Shown here in pieces: positions 56,551 through 64,000 of a stretch of 64,000 nucleotides of DNA (the first letter of the stretch is position 1; every line of letters begins with the position of its first letter). Location: positions 81,949,766 to 82,013,765 of the forward strand of contig NC_090745.1 in NCBI RefSeq assembly GCF_036898095.1, written 5' to 3'. This DNA is from Palaemon carinicauda. Its lineage: Eukaryota > Arthropoda > Malacostraca > Decapoda > Palaemonidae. The position numbers were made by a program, and so were the translations under genes. The notes under the pieces are model-generated. The model saw nothing but the letters and a program-made list of their open reading frames with translations, had not been told where the DNA came from and did no database searches.

Positions 56551-56580
56551 TAATAATAATAAAAATAATAATAATAATAA
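56551..56580 (+). repeat. (AAT)n tail of copy B
   Basis: A short AAT tract with one AAAAAT interruption. Confidence 0.9.
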
Positions 56581-57640
56581 ATATCTGTGTTTGATATCAC
56601 AATAATAACTTTTCAGCCCCTCTCTCTTTAAGCATGTTACACTTAGATATCAATATTCGTATTGCTAAATACCAGATTAAATGACTCCCTACACTCATAT
56701 AAGATTGCTTTCTCGAACGACACCCGAATCTGAAAATCCCAAAGGAGATTAAAGCGGCCAGTCTTCTCATGAATAATGACAATTCCTTAAGCTGGTAGGA
56801 ATGGTAGACCTACATGAAAAACATGTGTGGCCAAGTTTTACCTCCAGCATATACCATCAAACCTACTAGAAAAAAACACGTGTTGATAAGCACTTGCCTT
56901 TTCAAGACCACCTGCTAATGCATTAATTAAATCTCTACCCTTTTCAAAAGGCAAATCTTATGACACAGTTTATACCTAGTGAATTTCTACCCGTCTTTTA
57001 CCTATGCCAGACTAGCCACTTGTGTTCAAGGCCACTCGCTAATACTTGAACTAAATCCCTAACTTTTTCGAGAGCCAAATCTTTTGACACAGTTTATACC
57101 CTATAAATTTTTACCTGACCCTTGACCATCCAAGATTAGTAATAACTCATCCAGTCTCAAGTAAGAATTAAAAACACCTGCTCCCACGCTTCCTCCTTTG
57201 TGATTGGATTATCATTACTTTAACTGATGCATTTCCTCAAGTAATTTCCTAACCCATAGTTTTAAAATCTTAAGACCACCCTCTCTTGTCATTTCTACCC
57301 AATTATGTCCACTCATTTTAATCAGGATGCCATTATCTTCGCCGTGGCCAATGAATGCATCCATGGGTGGGGTTCAAAACTTCATACCACAAAAACTGAG
57401 ACAGAAGATGCCTGCCTCCCTTCCTACCCGAAGAACGGACTTTTACTTGTGGTTACAAAGGCAGAAAGGAACAAAATTGTTATAACTATGTAAACTTCAT
57501 TGTTTTAAACAAGAAAAAGCCAACTATTCATTCAACATCACTGCAAAACTTTACTTACTCTTTATGGAATTGAATGTGCATCAGTGAATAATTCAAAAAT
57601 AGTAAGTTAAATGTTCCTGTACGTATTTTTAGCCTCACCA
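56581..57640. other. Sequence without recognised gene
   Basis: About 1 kb. Two related segments mentioning AAATCTTTTGACACAGTTTA (near 57074) and AAATCTTATGACACAGTTTA (near 56954) show a diverged direct duplication with a spacing of about 120 bases. Nothing else was recognised. Confidence 0.5.
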
Positions 57641-57654
57641 AAATGCTAAAACTC

Positions 57655-58210
57655 TCTAAACAAGACACACCAGCCATACTCCTCAGACACATCACCTCAA
57701 TCGCATTCAATTTCTACCTCCCAGTCACTTTCATTCCCAACAACTTCGATCCATACATCACAGTTGGTACAATCACTTTATCATACAGAACTCTCTTTAC
57801 ATTCATTCCTAAACTTCTATTCTTTACCACTCCCTTCACTGCCCCCAACAATTTACAACCTTCATTCATTCTCTTACATATCATATGTTTCCACTGACCT
57901 ATTTACAACAACAATAGACCCCAAGTACTTAAACTGATCTACTTCCTCGGGTAACTTTCCATCCAACATGACATTCAACCTAGCACCACCTGACCTTTCT
58001 TATGCATCAACCTTACTTTTAATCACATTAACTCTCATCTTCCTTCTCTCACACACCCTCCCAAACTCTGTCGCTGATCGACCTAACTTCTCCTCCATGT
58101 CTGCAACCAATACAGTATCCTCCCCAAATAACAACTGATTTCCCTCACACTCACGATCTCTCTCATCTAACAGTTTCAATCCTTGATCAAGCACTCGAGC
58201 ATTCACCTCT
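57655..58210 (-). pseudogene. Non-LTR RT C-terminal fragment (RTE-like)
   Basis: The minus strand reads NQLLFGEDTVLVADMEEKLG (about 58145), where FGEDT replaces the expected F/Y-A-D-D-T, then FGRVCERRKMRVNVIKSKV and, after frame changes, VDQFKYLGSIVV, RMNEGCKLLGAVKGV, KRVLYDKVIVPTVMYGSK and IEVMCLRSMAGVS. This is the palm motif C, the KYLG thumb and the C-terminal tail (L..MY.SE.W...) of an endonuclease-RT LINE; the style suggests an RTE-like family. The catalytic Asp-Asp is mutated to Glu-Asp, and several stops are present. Confidence 0.7.
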
Positions 58211-58703
58211 CTCTAGGAGACTGATGTTAAGTTACTGCTGTAACTGCGCATGCGTTGCTTGCATTCGCTTTGGCCAGCTTTTCTGTTTTTTGCATGACGT
58301 ACTCATTACCTGACCTTTTTAACCAGTTAAGAGCTTCCAAATATTTATGCACAAGTTCCAGGATGTTGTTCTACAACATCCCTTTTTTTCCACCCTTCCT
58401 TTTAGTTTGAATTAAACCACCATCACATGAAGACTTCTCAAAGAAGTAAATTAAGGGAAGTACAGTCTATTTCGAAATTTAGTGTTATTTTATCCATGTT
58501 CTCAATTAATTAGGATAGAAATGCTCACCATTCAGTGTAGGCTATAGCTATTGTTATTCATGTGAAAGTAAAAAATAACCCCGATGTAATGTATTGAGAA
58601 ATACTACTCTCTCATTCTACTATGTTGAACCTTTGAGTTGTTGTTGTTGTCTTCCCCGCCATCCACGAACTGTGACGCCAGCAGAAGCATGGGTCTGCTT
58701 ACT
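58211..58703. other. Spacer without recognised gene
   Basis: No motif was seen. It includes a short (GTT)n-like run near 58640 and flanks the 5' LTR that starts at 58704. Confidence 0.45.
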
Positions 58704-59647
58704 TGTTGTGGCGGGATGTTGCAAAAACAACCCCCACACCCTGAATCACACTTACTGACAATGGTCTCCACAAAACAAACTTTCCCCTTACGTAATCTAC
58801 AACCAGACTCTTAGACAAAAAGGACGAAATAAACAAAACATAACATAACCTTAAAACTATATATTTCTTACTAACTATAATAAATCCAACCAAAACCATC
58901 CACATTCAAAATACTTAAAACTAATCATAAACAACATTAATTATAAAAACGTAACACCATTCAAATAAACGCAAAAAAAAACCTAACAAACTTAAATTAC
59001 ACCGCACACCAACACCAAAAATAAATATATATATATATGAACACCAACACAAAGCCGACAGTCTTTTACGGCAACTATCACAATCACAACTTTTTAAATA
59101 ACATTAAACTGCGTGGCAATTTGCCACAACTGCCTCGCTGATTTTGTATGCAGTAATCATCATCCTTATCATCATCATCATCATCTATCCATAAAGCAGT
59201 CCAAGCAAATCGTAATACAGGCCAGGTCGTCAACAATAAATCCAGTTTCTAAAGAGCAGTCTTGATACAAAATTAATCACAGGCCAGGTCATCAACTATA
59301 TCAGCATTCGGGAAATAACTCTCCAAAGGAGGAATCACGGCTTTTGAAATATATAAACACTTTCTCGCTGGTCGAAAAATGATATAAAATATAATCCAGC
59401 ATTCACAAACGAACTGTCTCAAGCTGCAGTCAAATAAAAAAAGCATTCGCTCCGAAACATTCACCACTGTCGTAACCTAACTAAAAACATAAACAAACAA
59501 TCTCATTTGTACCAACAGTCTTTCCCACTACAAACAATCATTCGCTAAATACCACTTGTTCTTCGGCGCGCACCGCGGACACAGAAACACACAAACACAC
59601 ACACAAACACACACTCTCGCGCGATCTAGCAAATCTAAAGCAAATAA

Positions 59648-59724
<77 letters not shown>

Positions 59725-59858
59725 GATTTGGCAAAAACAAAAATTAAAATAAAGCAAAAATAAATCCTCCACATTGTATTTGATATACCAGAATAAAGTA
59801 CGTGAATTACCAACCTGTCTTCTTGGGACCTAAGTACTAAAGGGACGAGGATGCAACA
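58704..59858 (+). repeat. Putative 5' LTR (1155 bp)
   Basis: It starts TGTTGTGGCGGG and ends GGATGCAACA, giving TGTTG...CAACA inverted ends, directly before the primer site. It contains a (TC)n tract (59651-59722) and AATAAA near 59793. The left boundary is inferred from the TG..CA rule without a partner LTR. Confidence 0.6.
59651..59722. repeat. (TC)n microsatellite inside the LTR
   Basis: A pure TC tract of about 72 bases. Confidence 0.97.
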
Positions 59859-59859
59859 G

Positions 59860-59877
59860 TGGCGACAAGGAAGAACC
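59860..59877 (+). promoter_or_regulatory. Putative tRNA primer-binding site
   Basis: TGGCGACAAGGAAGAACC lies one base after the LTR end. TGGCGAC is a common start of Gypsy primer sites; the tRNA was not identified. Confidence 0.5.
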
Positions 59878-60059
59878 CAGTGTACAAAGAGGTATGTCAT
59901 ATGGAAGCAGAGTTAGTGTACCAACGACAGCCGGCCGTATCTAGCCTAGCACACCCAGTTTAAGCCTGGCCAATGCCCAGACTCCAGTGAGTAGCCTGAG
60001 TTCAGCTGTAATTGTAGGGGACTACCGATTTACCGAAGTTCCATACCCAGTCAGGAAGG

Positions 60060-63000
60060 ATGGCAGCAGCAAGGAGACCGGCAATTCCCGAATTCAATCC
60101 AGATAAGTTGGAATTATCTTGTTGGCTGGATCTATTTTCCATGAATTGTGAAGTAAACGAAGTAACCGAGGCGACAGCAAAAAGGGCTTTGTTGCTTTCT
60201 TCAGTGGGAGTAGAGACTGTTTCCACGATCTGTAAGTTAACAGCACCGAAATTGCCGTCTGCAGTTCCTTTTGATGACCTAGTAAATCAACTTAAGTCAC
60301 ATTTCATAACGAAACCAAGTTATCATAGAGCATTATGTGATTTCCTACAGAGGAAGAAGAAAAGTAGTGAGTCAGTGAAGGAATATTATGCAGAACTTAA
60401 ATTATTAGCTCAACAGTGTGAATTTAATAATGAGTTTGACCGAAGGTTGAAGGAACAGTTATTGGTTGGTATTGATAATGAAGTATATTTTAAGGTTTTA
60501 TTAGCTGATCCTTTTGAGTTTAAATCCATCTCCTCTCGTGATTTACTTGCCAAGGTTACCAATTTAGAAACTGCCTATGTTACCGAGTGTAGTCTTACTT
60601 CAAGTTCTTTTACAGATAATAGGCCATCAGGTACCGTTAACAAGGTTAGGAATAAAGTAACTAGGCCTAGGCCTAATTCTAGTGCAGACTCTAAGGGGAG
60701 AGGTAAAAGTGATTATGGTAAAGCTCAAGGTAAATGCATTCATTGGGGGCGTGATAACCATTTAGCTAATAATTGTAAATTTAAGAATGCTAAACGTTAT
60801 TACTGTGGCAAGGAAGGCCATGTGAGTACAGTGTGTTCCAATAAAAAGGTTAGAAATAAATCTAGGAATGTTAATACAGTGCATGATGTAGACGAGTCTA
60901 CTAGTAAGCATATTCCTGTTAATGAAAATTTTCATGATTCTTATGATTTATTGAAACTTTTTGATGTGAATTCTATTGACTTAGTCGATGATTATGAGGA
61001 ACCATATAGAGATATTTTAAGGTTAAATGGGTTTCCCCTAGAATTTGAATTAGACACTGGCAGTGGTGCATCCACTATTTCACGACATGATGCTAATAAA
61101 TTGAATTTAACACCATTACCAACAAGGAAACGCTTAGCTAATTATGATAAAGCGGAAATGCAGGTGTATGGTGAAATAAATTGTGATGTTTCTTTTAAAG
61201 GCCAAATGGTCAAGGGACAAAAGTTTTTTGTTGTAGATAATGATTTAAATTTAGCAGGCAGGTCTTTGATGAAGAAATTGAAATACCAGTGGGTACAAGT
61301 TGATAATGTAAGTGATGATAAATTTAAAGGTCCTCTTATTACCCCAAGTAGTGCATCTAAGCTTAAGCTGGATTGTGTAAAAATGTTCAATGAGTATCAG
61401 GTGGTGGAAGGATCACCCATTACAAATTATGAATGTCAATTAATGTTAAAAGAAAATGCTGTGCCTAAGTATTTTAAAGCCAGATCTGTGCCTTATCATT
61501 ATAAATGTAAAATTGAGAATAGTTTGAAAGAACTGGAAAGTAAAAATATAGTGAGCAAGGTCGAGCATGCAGGAGATTGGGCCAGTCCTATTGTTCCTGT
61601 AATGAAACCTAATGGTGAAATAAGGATTTGTGTAGATTTTAAGTATCTCAATACCCAAACAAGTGTTAATACCTTTCCATTACCGAGATTGGATGATATT
61701 TTGGCAAATGTAGGTTCTTGTCAGTATATTTCAAAATTGGATTCGAAAAATGCATATTTACAGGTATCTGTGAGTGAAAATTCTCAACAATATTTAATTA
61801 TGAATACTCATTTGGGATTATATAAGTTCCACCGATTGCCTTTTGGGTTGTCGTCAGTACCAGGTATATTTCAAAGGTTTATTTCTGAATTATTGGCAAA
61901 TATTGAGGGTGTTCATGTATTTTTAGATGACATATTGATTGTCGGAGCTACCAAAGAGGAACATGACAGGAGTTTATGTAAGGTTTTATCAATTTTGCAA
62001 CTGAGAAATGTTAAATTGAATAAAGATAAATGTATTATCGGTTCTAGGGAAGTACCTTATTTAGGATACATTTTAAGTTGTGAGGGAATTAAACCTGACC
62101 CAAAGAAAATAGAGGCAATTTTGGAAGCTCCAACCCCTCAGTCTGTCCAGTCTTTGAAATCATTTTTGGGGTTATGCACTTACTACAATAGGTTTGTACC
62201 TCAGTTCAGTTCTATTTTATGTCCTTTATATAATTTGACACAAAAGAATGTTGAGTTTCATTGGTCAGCAGTTCATGAAGAAGCTTTTCAGAGTATTAAG
62301 GAAGCCTTGGGTAGAGCTGATATTTTGGATAATTTTAACCCCAATGCTACCATGATTTTAGAAGTTGATGCTAGCCCTGTAGGAGTGGGAGCTGTTCTTA
62401 AACAAGAATATAAGGGTAAAATTTCTACCATTTCGTTCAAAAGTAGAAAATTAGCTAATGCTGAGTGTAATTATTCTCAAATTGATATAGAGGCTCTATC
62501 CATTATTTTTGAAGTCAAGAAGTTTTCTGATTTCCTTTTGGGTAGGAAGTTCGTTATTAGGACGGACCATAAACCCTTGACTCATCTATTTAACCCTAGT
62601 AAGAGTATTCCACAATTATCTAATGCTCGTATTCAAAGGTGGGCTTTATTCCTATCAGGTTTTGATTTTAAAATTGAGTACATTAAGGGAGTGCATAATA
62701 CAGTGGCAGATGCTCTTAGTAGGCTACCATTATGTAGAGATGATACTGATTTTCCTGTACCAGGAGAATATGTAAATTTGATTAATATTTTGGATAAGAA
62801 TTCTTTTGATGTTACAAAGGTAAAAGAATGTATAGAAAGAGACAATGTTTTATGCAGAGTAAGAGATTATGTAAGGAGGGGGTTCCCCAAGGAAAATGTG
62901 ATGGAAAATTGTATGTTACCATTCTATAAATTGAGAAATGATCTTTCTTTGCATGATAATGTATTACTGTATAGGAATCGTATTTTGGTTCCTGAAATGT

Positions 63001-63332
63001 TGAGAAAGCGTGTGATGGAAATGCTTCATGAGGGCCACAAGGGTATTGTTGCCATGAAAGCCGAAGCAAGGTCTTTTGTATATTGGCCTAATATGGACCA
63101 AGATTTGGAACAAATAACTTCTAACTGTGCATTATGTATAACAAATCTCAAACATAAGGCCATTTCACCTTTATCTTGGCCGTCAGTAGATAGACCTTGG
63201 TCCCGCTTGCATGTAGATTATTGTGGGCCCATTGACAACATGCAATATTTGATTATTATTGATTCCTTTTCTAAATTAACTGATGTCTATGCTTGTAAGA
63301 ATATAACTTCAGAGGATACCATACAATGTTAA
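60060..63332 (+). CDS. Gypsy gag-pol polyprotein (gag, protease, RT, RNase H, start of integrase)
   Basis: A single 1090-residue frame starts at ATG 60060 (MAAARRPAIPEFNPDK), about 200 bases after the primer site. Gag includes a capsid-like helical region (residues about 20-170) and two zinc knuckles near 224 and 248 (CIHWGRDNHLANNC, in which the second Cys of CCHC is replaced by Trp, and YCGKEGHVSTVC). The aspartic protease motif is ELDTGSGAST (Asp about 332). RT has SKLDSKNAYLQVSV and VFLDDILIVG (Asp 623-624). RNase H starts ILEVDASPVGVG (Asp about 770) with TDHKPLTHLF. The integrase zinc domain is HEGHKG...CALC (from about 990), and the first catalytic Asp is probably in HVDYCGPI (about 1053). 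Gag and pol are fused in one frame. A TAA at 63330-63332 interrupts integrase. Confidence 0.9.
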   Translation: MAAARRPAIPEFNPDKLELSCWLDLFSMNCEVNEVTEATAKRALLLSSVGVETVSTICKLTAPKLPSAVPFDDLVNQLKSHFITKPSYHRALCDFLQRKKKSSESVKEYYAELKLLAQQCEFNNEFDRRLKEQLLVGIDNEVYFKVLLADPFEFKSISSRDLLAKVTNLETAYVTECSLTSSSFTDNRPSGTVNKVRNKVTRPRPNSSADSKGRGKSDYGKAQGKCIHWGRDNHLANNCKFKNAKRYYCGKEGHVSTVCSNKKVRNKSRNVNTVHDVDESTSKHIPVNENFHDSYDLLKLFDVNSIDLVDDYEEPYRDILRLNGFPLEFELDTGSGASTISRHDANKLNLTPLPTRKRLANYDKAEMQVYGEINCDVSFKGQMVKGQKFFVVDNDLNLAGRSLMKKLKYQWVQVDNVSDDKFKGPLITPSSASKLKLDCVKMFNEYQVVEGSPITNYECQLMLKENAVPKYFKARSVPYHYKCKIENSLKELESKNIVSKVEHAGDWASPIVPVMKPNGEIRICVDFKYLNTQTSVNTFPLPRLDDILANVGSCQYISKLDSKNAYLQVSVSENSQQYLIMNTHLGLYKFHRLPFGLSSVPGIFQRFISELLANIEGVHVFLDDILIVGATKEEHDRSLCKVLSILQLRNVKLNKDKCIIGSREVPYLGYILSCEGIKPDPKKIEAILEAPTPQSVQSLKSFLGLCTYYNRFVPQFSSILCPLYNLTQKNVEFHWSAVHEEAFQSIKEALGRADILDNFNPNATMILEVDASPVGVGAVLKQEYKGKISTISFKSRKLANAECNYSQIDIEALSIIFEVKKFSDFLLGRKFVIRTDHKPLTHLFNPSKSIPQLSNARIQRWALFLSGFDFKIEYIKGVHNTVADALSRLPLCRDDTDFPVPGEYVNLINILDKNSFDVTKVKECIERDNVLCRVRDYVRRGFPKENVMENCMLPFYKLRNDLSLHDNVLLYRNRILVPEMLRKRVMEMLHEGHKGIVAMKAEARSFVYWPNMDQDLEQITSNCALCITNLKHKAISPLSWPSVDRPWSRLHVDYCGPIDNMQYLIIIDSFSKLTDVYACKNITSEDTIQC

Positions 63333-64000
63333 AGGTCGTGTTTTGCTAATTATGGTATTCCTGACACAATTGTATCTGATAACGCAACTTGTTTTATGGC
63401 TAGGGAGACTCAGAATTTCTTTCAGAAAAAATGGTGTTAGATATTGTTCAGGAGCACCATATAATCCAAGTACAAATGGGCTTGCAGAACGGGCTGTCCG
63501 AATATTCAAAACTAATTTCAAAAAGTTTGATTGTAAATTGCCTGTAAAGACCAGAATGACAAAATTTTTGTATACCTATAGACGTACAGTACAGTCTTCT
63601 ACTGGCTGCTCCCCAGCTGAATTATTATTTGGAAGGAAATTTAAGGGTCCACTAGATGTTATAATGCCTAAACAAGGAGATGAGTTTTACGTTCATGAGT
63701 CTAAATTCAGAGTTGGTGATGCAGTATATGCCAGGAATTTTGGTAAAGGACCAGAATGGGTAGAAGCTAAGATTATCAAAGTTCTGGGTGAAAGGAATTA
63801 TTTAGTTTCTGTAGATGTTAATGGTATTTTGACTTGGAAGCGTCATCTATCACAGTTATTTGAGAGAAAAATGTATAATACTAGAGTAACTGATGAATCA
63901 TCACTATTAAAAGATACAATGATTCCTTCTGTTCCTGTAGTTTCTTCTCCCAATAATGTACAAGGATTAGAAGAAACAAATAACCCTATTCAGAACTCAA
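63333..64000 (+). pseudogene. Gypsy integrase C-terminal part after a stop and a frameshift
   Basis: The same frame continues RSCFANYGIPDTIVSDNATC past the stop, giving the second catalytic Asp (VSDN). At the A-run near 63426-63431 the coding signal moves to another frame: YNPSTNGLAERAVRIFK supplies the catalytic Glu, then RTVQSSTGCSPAELLFGRKF, FRVGDAVYARNFGKGPEW and an ISGVL-like end LTWKRHLSQLFER. It reads open to the window edge. With one stop and one 1-base shift, integrase is inactivated in this copy unless the shift is a sequencing error in the homopolymer. Confidence 0.8.

Larger units (their letters stand above)
53333..56580 (+). mobile_element. Non-LTR retrotransposon copy B (EN and RT, internally deleted)
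   Basis: It begins GAGGGTACACTCGGGCACAC (53334), directly against the minisatellite, and ends with the shared 3' UTR and (AAT)n at 56580. It carries the endonuclease that copy A lacks. A deletion at about 55463 removes about 215 bases present in copy A (29253-29470). At about 3.25 kb it has only ORF2; ORF1 is absent. Confidence 0.85.
58704..64000 (+). mobile_element. Gypsy (Ty3)-type LTR retrotransposon, 5' part
   Basis: The putative 5' LTR (58704-59858), the primer site TGGCGAC (59860) and a long gag-pol (60060 onward) run off the right edge. The 3' LTR is outside the window, so neither LTR identity nor target duplication can be checked. Only one stop and one frameshift were found in about 3.9 kb of coding sequence, so it is the best preserved of the Gypsy elements here. 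Confidence 0.85.

Overview
This window looks like transposon-dense intergenic DNA from an arthropod, most likely a decapod crustacean (shrimp, prawn or crab). The basis is the very high density of (GA/TC)n, (TA)n and (AAT)n microsatellites, the transposon families present (DIRS-like tyrosine-recombinase retroelements, non-LTR elements ending in (AAT)n, Gypsy, hAT and MULE fragments) and their resemblance to repeat families I associate with decapods. That resemblance is from memory, not from a search. I found no convincing host gene, tRNA, rRNA or CRISPR. Nearly all coding potential belongs to mobile elements, mostly broken by stops, frameshifts or nested insertions.

Layout. 1-5419: minus-strand DIRS-like element A with an intact gag, an RT-RNase H frame and a decayed recombinase, running off the left edge. 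6158-14538: the two ends of a TA-flanked pogo/Tigger-type DNA element, apparently split by a 292-bp DIRS-derived mini-element (6926-7217) and a second DIRS-like element B (7218-13529). 15462-15653: a foldback repeat. 17453-17965: tail of a CR1/L2-like non-LTR element on the minus strand. 18185-25995: a plus-strand non-LTR element (PHD and CCHC ORF1, endonuclease, RT start) split by a Gypsy element (20250-25304) with target duplication ACTAT. 26004-26224: (TA)n. 26850-28235: hAT pseudogene. 28389-30717: 5'-truncated non-LTR copy A. 31447-32735: probable old LTR. 32890-33790: second hAT pseudogene.

34940-47044 is a nest. A short non-LTR-derived repeat holds a hAT-type MITE, which holds a very young LTR retrotransposon (35340-42223; two 1808-bp LTRs that look identical; duplication ATGGC; a single gag-like ORF and no pol). 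The same outer repeat also holds a long-inverted-arm DNA element (42994-46754) carrying a PIN-like nuclease relic. Then come a MITE (47327-47553), a MULE relic with a 9-bp target duplication (49350-50403), a Gypsy gag-protease fragment (50413-51888), a 1.4-kb pyrimidine-rich minisatellite (51889-53332), non-LTR copy B (53333-56580), an RTE-like RT tail (57655-58210), and the 5' LTR and gag-pol of a third Gypsy element (58704-64000) that leaves the window on the right.

The genes do not form a host pathway; they are independent parasites inserted into one another. The most unusual items are the inverted-arm element with a PIN-like nuclease, whose arms carry repeated TCAAGGTCA motifs, and the gag-only LTR element with large, apparently identical LTRs.
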